NCBI GenBank assembly: GCA_021820825.1
Contig: JAKADD010000022.1
Span: forward strand, 1,036-13,544
Origin: Bacillota bacterium
GTDB lineage: Bacteria > Bacillota > Bacilli > Alicyclobacillales > SLC66
Length of the DNA stretch: 12,509 nt
Direction of reading: 5' to 3'
In this document: in pieces, positions 1 to 7,780 of the stretch
Layout of the letters: the number at the start of each line of letters is the position of its first letter
Position numbering within the stretch: the stretch's first letter is position 1
The notes under the pieces: model-generated
Told to the model about the DNA's origin: nothing
Seen by the model: the letters and a program-made list of their open reading frames with translations, nothing else
The model's database searches: none
Translations under genes and position numbers: made by a program

Positions 1-569
1 GTCGGACTCGGGTAGCCCACCGACAATTTCATGAGAAAGCGGTCAAGCTGCGCCTCGGGAAGCGGAAATGTTCCCTCGTACTCAATGGGGTTCTGTGTGG
101 CCAGAACAAAGAACGGTTCAGGCAATCCATGCGTCACCCCATCAAACGTGACACTCTGTTCTTCAAGCGCTTCCAAAAGAGCCGCCTGTGTTTTGGGTGA
201 AGTTCGATTGATCTCGTCAGCCAGAACAATTTGCCCAAAAATCGGACCCGGTCGATACTCGAAATCGGCAATACGCTGATTAAAGACAGATGTGCCAGTA
301 ACATCTGAGGGGAGCAGGTCCGGAGTGAACTGGATCCGTTTAAACTGGCAATCCAGGCTCCTGGCCAGCGATCGCACGAGCATGGTCTTGCCCACGCCCG
401 GAACGTCCTCCAGCAAAATATGACCATGCGCGATCAGGGAAACAAGGCATAACTGGATGACATCTGTCTTGCCCACGATCACCTTCCCAATGTTATCCAT
501 GACAGCCTGGATGGTCGATTTCTGCTCGTGGGTCTGTTCTTCAATCGGCGGTGATGTCACCTGCACCAT
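1..569 (-). CDS. MoxR-family AAA+ ATPase, N-terminal 189 residues (truncated by window edge)
   Basis: MoxR ATPases are cytoplasmic AAA+ chaperone-like proteins, usually encoded next to DUF58 and transglutaminase-like genes and thought to help mature or insert metal or cell-surface complexes. The visible part has Walker A as GVGKT at residues 58-62, Walker B as VLADEIN at 115-121, and the MoxR-typical stretches LLPSDVTGT (85-93), [18 protein letters not shown] (157-174) and LDRFLM (175-180). The reading frame stays open to base 1, so the C-terminal half is missing only because the window ends. The ATG at 567-569 is chosen because GGAGG lies a few bases upstream on the minus strand. No partner gene is visible here; downstream genes would lie outside the window. 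The family call is secure, but its client is unknown. Confidence 0.93.
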   Translation of the reverse strand, partial: MVQVTSPPIEEQTHEQKSTIQAVMDNIGKVIVGKTDVIQLCLVSLIAHGHILLEDVPGVGKTMLVRSLARSLDCQFKRIQFTPDLLPSDVTGTSVFNQRIADFEYRPGPIFGQIVLADEINRTSPKTQAALLEALEEQSVTFDGVTHGLPEPFFVLATQNPIEYEGTFPLPEAQLDRFLMKLSVGYPSP

Positions 570-808
570 AACTCCCTGCCTCCTGAGACTGTACCTTGCG
601 CAACCACGCCCGCTCGATTGCCTTTGACAATGTCTATATCACTACCATTTTGACACCATAGACAGAAAAACGCAACGATTGAAACTCGGGAAATTCGGGA
701 AATGATTTGGCCGCACGGTGCTCTCCTTCTCGATCCCGCCATATCTTGCGCTATAATTGAACTTGCGTATGAATTCGACCATCGCGCTTCGCGTAAGGAA
801 GGTGTCAT
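570..808. other. Divergent intergenic region between the MoxR gene and the ABC exporter pair
   Basis: This 239-bp region separates two divergently transcribed units. It contains a perfect TATAAT at 750-755 in the plus orientation, a possible -10 for the ABC genes, but the -35 is poor. It also holds two TTGACA hexamers (624-629 and 650-655) without a good -10 at correct spacing, and a short direct repeat of TCGGGAAAT near 686-703. No gene or RNA is recognised. Confidence 0.5.
750..755 (+). promoter_or_regulatory. Possible -10 element for the ABC exporter genes
   Basis: A consensus TATAAT lies about 53 bases upstream of the TTG start at 809. At 17 to 19 bp spacing the -35 candidates are weak (for example TTCTCG at 725-730) and no TGn extension precedes it, so the call rests on the -10 alone. 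Confidence 0.3.
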
Positions 809-1920
809 TTGCGCGTATTTCTCGACTTGATGTGGTATTTCAAAAGTAAAAAATGGCGCTATCTGTTTGCCGTGGCCACACTCTTGATGGTCGCGCTGCT
901 GGCGCTTGTTCCACCCCAGATTGTGGTTTCGCCATCAACGCGATCCAACATCGCGACATCACGCCGGCCAGGCTGCTGGAGTGGCTGCTGATCATTGCGG
1001 GAACGGCGCTTTCCAGTTACGGCTTGCGCTATGTCTGGCGCTGGTTGCTGTTTGGCGCCGCCATCGACCTGTCCACAACGCTGCGGGAGCGGCTGTTTCA
1101 TCATTTTACGCAGATGTCCCCGCAGTTTTATCAGACAAAGCGCGTCGGCGATCTGATGGCGCATGCAACCAACGACATTCAGGCCGTGGAACAGACAGCG
1201 ATGGAAGGGATCCTGACACTCGTTGATTCCATTACGACCGGCACTGTGGTCATCGCGACGATGGCCGTCACAATCAGTTGGCAATTAACGATTGTCGCCC
1301 TGTTGCCGATGCCTGTGATGGCGTTTGCGACCAGTCGCTACGGCAAGCTGCTCCATCACAGATTTGACAAGGCGCAGGCGGCGTTTTCAGACCTGAACGA
1401 CCTGGTCCAGGAAAACCTTTCAGGATCCCGCGTCGTCAAAGAGTTTGGACAGGAAGAGATTGAAATACAAGAGTTTGTCGCCCTGTCCCAGGATGTTGTG
1501 GACAAGAACTACGCGGTGGCGAAAATCGACGCGCTGTTTGACCCAACCATTCAGATAGTCGTAGGCGAACGGGGCGTGACGCTTTCCGGAGGTCAGAAGC
1601 AGCGCATATCCATCGCTCGCGCCCTACTGCTCGACGCGGAAATCCTCATTCTGGACGATTCGCTGTCTGCGGTGGATGCGCGCACCGAGGCTCACATTCT
1701 CGACTCACTGCGTCAGGAACGGGCTGGGCGCACGACGCTGATCGCTTCACATCGACTGAGCGCGATCCAGCACGCGAGTCTGATCATCGTCTTGGACGAC
1801 GGCAGAGTTGCGGAGCAGGGCGCTCACGCCGGTCTGATGCAGCGAGACGGCCTGTACGCCGCCATGTATCGGAGGCAACAGCTGGAAGAACTCGTGGCGG
1901 AAGGAGGACTGCGCGCATGA
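809..1920 (+). pseudogene. Disrupted ABC exporter half-transporter, YheI/BmrC-like
   Basis: Intact relatives are fused membrane-ATPase halves of about 580 residues that pair with a YheH-like partner as a heterodimeric multidrug exporter. The TTG start at 809 follows an AAGGAAGG Shine-Dalgarno. The first frame reads about 39 codons of a plausible TM1 and then loses frame at GG 925-926; adding one G would give VPPQIVGFAINAIQ and restore homology. From there the membrane domain reads well (MSPQFYQTKRVGDLMAHATN, ILTLVDS) up to about 1555. At about 1555-1568 it jumps in frame from PTIQIVVG straight to GERGVTLSGGQKQ, skipping the last membrane helices, Walker A and Q-loop, roughly 210-220 residues compared with my recollection of YheI. 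Signature LSGGQ, Walker B LILDDS (Asp in place of the catalytic Glu, usual for the degenerate site of this subfamily) and H-loop SHR remain. Without Walker A it cannot be a normal transporter. The single-base frameshift could be a sequencing error, but the deletion is not explained that way. Confidence 0.85.
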
Positions 1921-3127
1921 CTGAACTCATGGATACACAACCCGTCATACCCGTGCAGGGCTCTGCGCTCATCCGTATGTTGCGGTATATCCACCCGCAT
2001 GCGAAGATTCTCATCGTCGCCTTCGCGCTGCTCATTCTGGCAACTGGGTCAGATGTGCTTGGACCGATCCTGATCAAAACATTTATCGACAGGTATCTCA
2101 TCCCGCGCCAGTTCCCCTGGCGGCCCGTCGCCCTTCTCGCAGGCGCTTATCTCGTCCTGCAGACAGCCACCGGCATCCTGAATTTTTCGCAGTTGCTTCT
2201 GTTTCAAAAAGTAGCCCTGAAAGTAACTATCTCAACCGCTTTTTCGAACCTGTCAACGCCATGATGCAACGCCTTAATTCCTTTCAGCAAGCCATGGTTT
2301 CTTCACAGAGGGTGTTTCAGCTGCTCGACGAGGAGGACTATGCCCCCGGCAAAGAAGGCGACAGCCATCCCCTGATTCACAGTGGGCTTGTTCGTTTTGA
2401 ACACGTGTCTTTTTCCTACGATGGTCAGGCAGACATACTGAAAGACATTTCATTTGCGGCCCTGCCCGGTCAGACAGTTGCGCTGGTCGGACATACAGGC
2501 AGCGGCAAGAGTACGATCGCCAACCTCCTGCTGCGTTTCTATAAACCAGGGCAGGGGCGGATCACCATCGACAATGTCGACATCAACGAATACGAAGATG
2601 AAGAACTGCGGCGCAGGATTGGGCTCGTGCTGCAGGATCCATTTATTTTCGTGGGTGATGTGCTGTCCAATATCCGTCTCGGCGACAGCCACATCTCTGA
2701 TACGGACATCATTGAGGCTGCCGAATTCGTGCAGGCAAACACATTTATCGAAAAACTTCCCCACCGTTACGAGGAACCGCTGGGAGAACGCGGCGCGACA
2801 CTATCGAGCGGTCAGAGGCAGTTGCTCGCGTTTGCCCGCACCATGGCGCGCGCTCCCAAGGTGCTGGTGCTGGATGAAGCAACGGCAAGTGTTGACACAG
2901 AAACGGAAGCCGCGATTCAGAGTGCGCTCCAAAATATGCGCCGGGGCCGCACCACGATTGCGATCGCCCATCGCCTGTCCACAATTCAGGACGCCGATTT
3001 GATTCTGGTCGTCCATCACGGCGAAATTGTCGAGCGCGGCGCTCATCAGGAACTGCTCGCGAAGGAGGGTCTGTATCACAAGATGTTCCTCCTCCAGCAG
3101 GGAGCGGAACGCGCCCCCGCAGAGTAG
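1917..3127 (+). pseudogene. Disrupted ABC exporter half-transporter, YheH/BmrD-like, with intact ATPase domain
   Basis: This is the expected partner of the preceding gene, coupled by a 4-bp ATGA overlap at 1917. The first part (1917 to about 2215) encodes 100 residues with the first two membrane helices, including PILIKTFIDRYLIP. At about 2212-2226 it jumps out of frame from LFQKVALKV to what should read NYLNRFFEPVNAMMQRL, losing about 200 residues of the membrane domain. The first frame then stops at 2264. The remaining 288 codons from ATG 2261 keep a complete nucleotide-binding domain: Walker A GHTGSGKS (residues 77-84), Q-loop Gln125, signature LSSGQ (181-185, Ser instead of Gly), Walker B VLVLDE (201-206) with catalytic Glu206, and H-loop His237. 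ATG 2261 overlaps the upstream stop as ATGA, so a free ATPase domain might still be translated, but no transporter could form. Confidence 0.85.
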
Positions 3128-3143
3128 ACTCTGACGCAACATG

Positions 3144-3608
3144 TCACTGCTGAATCTTCACGACAACCGTCATATCCCCTTCGTCATCGATCTCGTACCG
3201 CAGATTCCGCTCTTCCAGTTCCGGGAGCAGGAGAGCTGGCACACGCTCGTTCCAGATTTCCAGACCCATCGTTCCAGCCAGAACTTCCTGATGGCCGTCC
3301 AGCCATTCGAGCGATCGAATCATGGGTTGCGGCGGCTCCAATCCGCGATTGTCGATGTGCCAAAAAGGAAGGGAAGCAGCCTGACGATAAAACTGGATAA
3401 TGAAGTGATCGCTGTCTTCCTGCTGAACCACATTCTGAAATCCCTGTTTCCCCTGTATGCGCATGAGCGGCGTCGGTTCAAATGTCGCGTGCAGTTGCAG
3501 CACATCATTTTCCTTGAGTTCGCCGAACGCCTTCATGATCAGGTCAAATGGCTCCCCATGCTGCTTCAGAATCTCCCGCACGTCAAGGTCGACGATTTTT
3601 CTGGCCAT
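3144..3608 (-). CDS. Tandem DUF2249-domain protein, 154 aa
   Basis: DUF2249 domains have a TusA-like small alpha/beta fold and often occur near nitric-oxide, nitrite and Fe-S repair genes; no biochemical role is established. Two copies are visible. Domain 1 (about residues 5-75) begins IVDLDVREILKQHGEPFDLI and contains FEPTPLMR at 43-50. Domain 2 (about 85-152) contains NRGLEPPQPMIRSLEWL, VPALLLPELEER and a DDEGD turn followed by a final beta strand. The ATG at 3608 is preferred because AAAGGAG lies about ten bases upstream; an in-frame start 24 codons earlier would add a tail unlike the family and has no such site. No cysteine is present, so it lacks the catalytic Cys of true TusA. It converges on the ABC pseudogenes with a 16-bp gap and is divergent from the ferredoxin gene. 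Confidence 0.85.
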   Translation of the reverse strand: MARKIVDLDVREILKQHGEPFDLIMKAFGELKENDVLQLHATFEPTPLMRIQGKQGFQNVVQQEDSDHFIIQFYRQAASLPFWHIDNRGLEPPQPMIRSLEWLDGHQEVLAGTMGLEIWNERVPALLLPELEERNLRYEIDDEGDMTVVVKIQQ

Positions 3609-3858
3609 ATTCCCAAAGCTCCTTTGCCATATTTCCGTATTCACAGTGCAACCCTGAAACAGGGCACCGCGTATTCCCAGCATATCTCATTCAACAACAG
3701 AACGCTGTGCGCAAAATCACGATTTCGCACCCGCAGAACGGACACCCACCGGATTGCGCAAAGAACACTGTGACGCAACGCATAGAAGTCCGCGTCATAT
3801 TGGGGTACACTGATTTCGCGAGGCTCTCGCAGTATCCGTATTATTAAGGAGGAGTACC

Positions 3859-4098
3859 ATGACATTCGTGATTACTTCACCCTGCATCGGGGAAAAAGCT
3901 GCAGACTGTGTGGAAGCGTGCCCCGTCGACGCGATTCATGACGGCGGCGACACCTATCTCATCGATCCCGATGTATGCATCGATTGCGGCGCCTGTGAAC
4001 CGGTGTGTCCAGTGGCGGCAATTTTTCAGGAAGAGTTTGTGCCTGACACCGAAAAAGACTGGATCGCTACCAACCGTGACTTCTTTAAAAATGGGTGA
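3859..4098 (+). CDS. 7Fe ferredoxin ([3Fe-4S][4Fe-4S]), 79 aa
   Basis: This is a small cytoplasmic electron carrier. The ATG follows AAGGAGGAG at ideal spacing. Seven cysteines are seen: Cys9, 17 and 21 in the first motif (CIGEKAADCVEACP) and Cys40, 43, 46 and 50 in the second (CIDCGACEPVCP). The C-x7-C-x3-CP spacing of the first motif is that of Bacillus/Thermus-type 7Fe ferredoxins, where three Cys hold a 3Fe-4S cluster and four a 4Fe-4S cluster. Residue 25 is Ala where the family often has a non-ligand Cys (CPVDC), which also rules out a canonical 2[4Fe-4S] protein. The C-terminus WIATNRDFFKNG matches the conserved tail. It is monocistronic, with its own terminator, and lies just upstream of the cytochrome b operon. 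Confidence 0.95.
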   Translation: MTFVITSPCIGEKAADCVEACPVDAIHDGGDTYLIDPDVCIDCGACEPVCPVAAIFQEEFVPDTEKDWIATNRDFFKNG

Positions 4099-4126
4099 TG
4101 GTTCAGACAGGCCTGTAGTGATTTTT

Positions 4127-4170
4127 CCCGTAGTGCATTCCGTCAAAACGGTGCACTACGGGCTTTTTTT
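4127..4170 (+). terminator. Strong rho-independent terminator after the ferredoxin gene
   Basis: An 11-bp stem (4127-4137 with 4152-4162, CCCGTAGTGCA and its complement) is stacked, past a TT bulge, on a 4-bp CCGT/ACGG stem with a CAAA loop. It is followed by C and seven T. It cleanly separates ferredoxin from the cytochrome b operon. Confidence 0.95.
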
Positions 4171-4267
4171 AGCCACCATATATTCATTGTTTCATTTAAT
4201 TATTCACTATTCTATCACAAATATCGATTTTATCGACTATAATTTTCATGATTAGATATTTTTTAAC

Positions 4268-4296
4268 TGGACATACTTAGGTTTGGAGTGTACAAT
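4268..4296 (+). promoter_or_regulatory. Sigma-A-like promoter of the cytochrome b operon
   Basis: TGGACA at 4268-4273 and TACAAT at 4291-4296 are separated by exactly 17 bp, each matching consensus at 5 of 6 positions. Transcription would start near 4303, leaving about 75 bases of leader. Further upstream, in very AT-rich DNA, a second TATAAT (4238-4243) has only a weak -35 (TCACAA, 4215-4220). It is bracketed by the inverted heptamers AAATATC (4219-4225) and GATATTT (4255-4261), a conceivable operator. Confidence 0.65.
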
Positions 4297-4377
4297 TTCA
4301 GACGTTGCACAAACGCTTCGTACTCGAATTTCGCTCTAATTTTTGTTATTTTATTACATGACGACAGGGGTGGCACG

Positions 4378-4545
4378 ATGACCGGCTCAGGATTGCAGCC
4401 TCCAATAATCGCAGGACCCGCTTGGCAATATTCGTTTTTCAACCTGTCTGTTCCGGACCTGATCGTCGTCGGATTGATGATTGTCGTGTTTGTTCTTGCG
4501 GTCGTCATTCCATTTTCAGGAGGGCATCACAGTGACCGGAAATAA
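4378..4545 (+). CDS. Small single-span membrane protein, 55 aa, first gene of the cytochrome b operon
   Basis: I do not recognise a family. The ATG at 4378 is chosen because AGGGGTGG precedes it; an upstream in-frame ATG at 4288 overlaps the promoter -10 and would not be in the transcript. The protein has a short polar N-terminus, one clear hydrophobic segment (about residues 26-46, PDLIVVGLMIVVFVLAVVIP) and a charged, His-containing tail GGHHSDRK. It overlaps the start of the cytochrome b gene by 14 bases, so the two are probably translationally coupled. It is likely a small accessory subunit of the complex encoded downstream, inferred from position and size only. Confidence 0.75.
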   Translation: MTGSGLQPPIIAGPAWQYSFFNLSVPDLIVVGLMIVVFVLAVVIPFSGGHHSDRK

Positions 4546-5197
4546 CTGGACACGATCACTGCGCAACTGGATGGACCGCAATGTTCCCATGGAACATCTG
4601 TTGCCCGACACGATGCCGAGTTATGTGGACTCTTACGTCTATCTGTTCGGTGTGCTGACACTCGCCGCCTTCGTCTGGATCATCATCTCCGGCGTGATTC
4701 TGGTCATTTTCGGACCAGACTGGTGGCATGTTTCCACAGTGGGCCACTTCTTTAACAGCACGCACTTTTGGTCGGTGCAGGCGTTCTTTTTCTTCATGGT
4801 GCTGCATCTATGGGCGCAGTTCCTGATGGCCGCCTGGCGCGGCGGTCGGCACTGGACCTGGATCGGCGGCTGGATACTGTTTCTGCTCTCCATTTTGGCT
4901 GGTTTCACTGGCTACCTTTCCCAAAACAACTTTGACGCCCAGTGGGTTGGAACGCAGGGTAAGGACGCGATGAACTCCGTGGGAGTGGGCGGTTTCTTTA
5001 ACCTGTTGAATTTTGGACAAATGTATGGATTGCACGTCTTTCTGTTGCCCATGCTGATTTTATTCATGATCGCAGTCCATCTGTTCCTCGTGCGCAAACT
5101 TGGCGTCGTCGAACCGCTCCCCCTGGACGATGGCAACGACCGAACAGCCGGACAACGGCCCACACCGTCAGTTCCTGAGGGGGAATCGCATCCATGA
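4532..5197 (+). CDS. Diheme cytochrome b, b6-type N-terminal domain, 221 aa
   Basis: This integral membrane protein should bind two b hemes and pass electrons from quinol, as PetB/QcrB do. Four helices are visible. The helix-B pair His78-x13-His92 (HFWSVQAFFFFMVLH) and the helix-D pair His168-x14-His183 (HVFLLPMLILFMIAVH) have the spacing of b6-type cytochromes, so all four heme ligands are present. GFTGYLSQNN (124-133) matches the conserved GVTGYSLPW region but lacks its Pro-Trp. Charged RK follows helix D as in b6. GTG at 4532 is chosen because AGGAGG lies 8 bases upstream; a longer reading frame from 4481 has no such site. It ends in an ATGA overlap with the next gene. Length fits a split b6-type protein, not a full-length cytochrome b. 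Confidence 0.92.
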   Translation: MTGNNWTRSLRNWMDRNVPMEHLLPDTMPSYVDSYVYLFGVLTLAAFVWIIISGVILVIFGPDWWHVSTVGHFFNSTHFWSVQAFFFFMVLHLWAQFLMAAWRGGRHWTWIGGWILFLLSILAGFTGYLSQNNFDAQWVGTQGKDAMNSVGVGGFFNLLNFGQMYGLHVFLLPMLILFMIAVHLFLVRKLGVVEPLPLDDGNDRTAGQRPTPSVPEGESHP

Positions 5198-6165
5198 CCA
5201 TGAATTATCCAAATTCAAAGTATCGCCAGATTCCTTATGACCTGATTCGCGAGTTGACGCTTGCAACCGTTGGCGTAGGCGTGGCGGTGTTGGTGCTGGC
5301 GGCCGTATTCTCCACCCCGGATGTGCCTGTCCTGTCTGCAAAACAGGTGGTGCAGCAGGATCCGCTCCTGCTTGTGCAAACGGAACTGAATGATCTGTCC
5401 GGGCAGAGTGAACTCTCCACATATGGGCCGCCTTATAACCACGGAACCCAGTCCGTGCAGGCGATCGGCGGTTTTTCTCCACAGGCGTGGTCAGGGGTGC
5501 ACATCCCTATTGATCCCGCCCAAACTGAAGTCATCCGACCACTGGAGCGAATGAAATGGCTGGACCCCGCCTTGAACGGGATCCTGGCAACCTGGACGCA
5601 CGCTTCTGAAAGCCAACAGTCCGCCTGGGTCGACAATGTCCAGCGGGTCCTGCCGCACGCCGCGATTGCAGGCGGCAAGTTGATCCTGCCAGCCGCCGGG
5701 CATGGATCATACGGCCCGGTGGTCGCAATCACGAACGATTATCTGGCACTGGCAAACAGCGGTTTGCTGGAAGCGGCCATAGACGGCGAACAGGGGCCCA
5801 GTCCGCTCATCAACCGCACAAAGTCATTGCTTCTCTTTCAGGGCGCAGCCGACAGCACATATGCCCAAAAGCTCAACATGCTGGGCGAAGACTGGGGCGT
5901 TATCAAGGAAACCGGCAACTATCCCGGCGCTGTATGGCTCTGGTATTACACTCTGTTATATCAGATTCCACCATACAACACCTCCAGCGCGGCCGATCTC
6001 CTGGTTGTCATGACGGTGATGATCGTGACGGGGATTCTCATGTTGACCCCTTTCGTTCCTGGACTGCGCTCAATCCCCCGCTTTGTTGGCGTCTACAAAT
6101 TCATCTGGCGTCGCCACTACCGCGAAGTGCGATCAGGAGGCAACCCGTATGAAACGCAGCAGTGA
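5194..6165 (+). CDS. Membrane-anchored protein, probable cytochrome b complex subunit, 323 aa
   Basis: Not recognised as a named family. A hydrophobic segment at about 22-40 is followed by a largely soluble region of about 200 residues, then hydrophobic segments around 247-258 and 266-288 and a basic C-terminus (IWRRHYREVR). The end, LTPFVPGLRSIPRFVGVYKF, faintly resembles the region after the last helices of cytochrome b C-terminal or subunit-IV proteins, suggesting a divergent second half of a split cytochrome b. The central domain has no Cys at all, so no CxxCH heme c site and no Rieske ligands; it has several aromatic and His positions (PPYNHGTQS, AAGHGSYGP). Start ATG 5194 overlaps the cytochrome b stop as ATGA and follows GGGGGA; ATG 5200 is an alternative. 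Its place in the operon implies it works with the cytochrome b. Confidence 0.8.
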   Translation: MTMNYPNSKYRQIPYDLIRELTLATVGVGVAVLVLAAVFSTPDVPVLSAKQVVQQDPLLLVQTELNDLSGQSELSTYGPPYNHGTQSVQAIGGFSPQAWSGVHIPIDPAQTEVIRPLERMKWLDPALNGILATWTHASESQQSAWVDNVQRVLPHAAIAGGKLILPAAGHGSYGPVVAITNDYLALANSGLLEAAIDGEQGPSPLINRTKSLLLFQGAADSTYAQKLNMLGEDWGVIKETGNYPGAVWLWYYTLLYQIPPYNTSSAADLLVVMTVMIVTGILMLTPFVPGLRSIPRFVGVYKFIWRRHYREVRSGGNPYETQQ

Positions 6166-6385
6166 GCGACCAAAATTTCTTCCCCCCATTTGGCTGGTGC
6201 TCATGGTCACCGTGATTGGAGTTTATGGAACCGGGATTATTTACAGAGCTCTCATCGGGCATATCGGATGGGGTGAAGGTCTGATCGGGGTGGGCGTCAT
6301 GCTGTTGGCGGTTCTGGTGCTGGGAACGCCGCTCGCCATGGCCCGATATGTACGGAAGCGCGCAAAACGCGCCCGCGCACGATAA
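6149..6385 (+). CDS. Small two-span membrane protein, 78 aa, last gene of the cytochrome b operon
   Basis: No family recognised. ATG 6149 follows AGGAGG with 8-base spacing and overlaps the upstream gene by 17 bases, which argues for a real, coupled gene. Two hydrophobic helices (about 13-33 and 43-66) are joined by a short loop with GHIGWGEG. The C-terminus is very basic (ARYVRKRAKRARAR), predicting a cytoplasmic tail by the positive-inside rule. It is likely a small structural subunit of the membrane complex. Confidence 0.78.
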   Translation: MKRSSERPKFLPPIWLVLMVTVIGVYGTGIIYRALIGHIGWGEGLIGVGVMLLAVLVLGTPLAMARYVRKRAKRARAR

Positions 6386-6396
6386 GGAACACCGGC

Positions 6397-6424
6397 GGCC
6401 GAGGACCCTGTCCTCGGCCATTCT
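6397..6424 (+). terminator. Terminator after the cytochrome b operon
   Basis: A 10-bp perfect stem, GGCCGAGGAC at 6397-6406 pairing with 6410-6419, with a three-base CCT loop is followed by ATTCTTT. The T-tract is interrupted, so efficiency may be moderate. Confidence 0.75.
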
Positions 6425-6499
6425 TTGTGCATCGCATCACAACCGATCCCCCCGCTTATCGGTTATACTTCAAGCATCACCTTGGGCGGAGTGACTGCC

Positions 6500-7780
6500 A
6501 TGAATCAACCGATTGGAACAAAAAAAAGTCTATCCCCGACCGTCTGGTATATCCTTACGGGACTATTATGGACGTGGCCTGCTTTTGTCCTTTCAGGGAA
6601 ACTGTTGCCAGAATGGCGAATGGGTAATATTTCTAGTCCTCAGACACTGGCCTTAGTTCATGCGTTGATTCTTGGCTTCATGCTCACCACCGCATGCGGC
6701 GTTCTCTATCAGGTCGTTCCGATCGCCTTTCAGGCGCCTCCCATCAGCCGTCATGTCGCCAGTTGGCATCTGCCTGTTCATACGGGCAGCGTACTGGTCA
6801 TGGTCGTCGGATTTCTGACGAATCGCTGGATCATCGTTGCCATTGGCGGATCTGTCCTGTTCGCGGCCACCCTGGTCTTTGGCGCCTATGTGCTGCAAAG
6901 TTACCGCAAGGCTCGCAACCCCACTGCGGTTCATCGCCAACTGCTCTTCCCCTTCATGAGTATTATCATTGTCATGATACTGGGCATCATGGCGGCCTCC
7001 GGGGTGAGCGATCCGGCAAACACGCTGTTGCTCACCCATGTGCTGCTCGGAACATTTGGGTTCTGGCTCGGTCTTATCATGATTATTTCCTATAAATTTA
7101 TACCCATGTTTTCGCTGAGCCACGGCTACAAGATAGCGGTGAATGTTACAATTCGGACATACTACACAGGTGTCGCCCTGTTCCTGGCAGCCGCGTTTAC
7201 ATCCTGGCCTGTGGATTCATTGATCCGCGCTGGCGCAGCGCTGCTGTGCGGCGCGGCTGTAATTCTGTTTGCGCTTGACGTACGGCGGATACTGGGGGCG
7301 CGCAAGCGAAAACGCATCGTTCCGTCTCTCCGCTTTGCGCTGCTTGCAACTGTCCTGATTCTCACGGGGTCCCTGATACTTCTTGCGGCTCTGGCGAGCG
7401 GCGCTGCGGCATGGGTTGTTCCCGGATCCTATCTGCTGCTGTTCGGCGGATTTATTGCTCTGATACTGTCCTATACGCAAAAAATCGTTCCTTTTCTCTG
7501 GTTCGAATATCGCTTCTCCCATTCTCCAGACCGCAAAAGCGCTCCCGCCCTGGACGACATGATGCCGAAGAAACCCGTCACGGCAGGCATGTTCCTTTTT
7601 TTCTTCAGTGTTTTGTGCGGCTTTATCCTGCTCTTGCCCATCGGTTCGCCGCTTGCAGGCCACAGCGATGAAACAGTCGGGATGCTGACCGGGCTGATCG
7701 CATGCAGCGGCTCGGCGTTGCTGTTCTATAGCCTGGTGCGCGTCCTGCTGATCGGCGGGCGCAGGCCCGACGCCGATTGA
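6500..7780 (+). CDS. 12-TM membrane protein with heme-copper oxidase subunit I-like architecture, 426 aa
   Basis: About twelve hydrophobic helices can be drawn (roughly 13-32, 48-76, 92-106, 109-132, 148-167, 174-203, 220-235, 241-260, 277-299, 304-334, 361-381, 393-417). Helices 2, 6 and 10 share a motif: HALILGF...YQVVP (54-74), HVLLGTFGF...YKFIP (180-202) and YLLLFGGF...QKIVP (311-331). This threefold pseudo-repeat at helices II, VI and X is typical of heme-copper oxidase subunit I. Intramembrane His54 and His180 and nearby His94 and His208 could bind heme or metal, but helix 10 has no His, so the canonical oxidase site is absent. Related Bacilli proteins and NnrS-like proteins are annotated around nitric-oxide genes; no reaction is established. 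ATG 6500 is chosen because GGCGGAG lies 8 bases upstream. A TATACT at 6464-6469 is a possible -10 without a clear -35. Confidence 0.75.
   Translation: MNQPIGTKKSLSPTVWYILTGLLWTWPAFVLSGKLLPEWRMGNISSPQTLALVHALILGFMLTTACGVLYQVVPIAFQAPPISRHVASWHLPVHTGSVLVMVVGFLTNRWIIVAIGGSVLFAATLVFGAYVLQSYRKARNPTAVHRQLLFPFMSIIIVMILGIMAASGVSDPANTLLLTHVLLGTFGFWLGLIMIISYKFIPMFSLSHGYKIAVNVTIRTYYTGVALFLAAAFTSWPVDSLIRAGAALLCGAAVILFALDVRRILGARKRKRIVPSLRFALLATVLILTGSLILLAALASGAAAWVVPGSYLLLFGGFIALILSYTQKIVPFLWFEYRFSHSPDRKSAPALDDMMPKKPVTAGMFLFFFSVLCGFILLLPIGSPLAGHSDETVGMLTGLIACSGSALLFYSLVRVLLIGGRRPDAD

Noticed and set aside
624..655. Two TTGACA hexamers as -35 boxes
   Set aside because: Neither has an acceptable -10 hexamer 15-19 bp downstream on the plus strand.
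3120..3133. CAGAGT-AG-ACTCTG palindrome between convergent units
   Set aside because: The stem is only 6 bp with a two-base centre and no T-tract; chance is likely.
3141..3773. Long plus-strand open frame of 210 codons
   Set aside because: It lies antisense to the clearly recognisable DUF2249 gene, has no ribosome site and no family resemblance.
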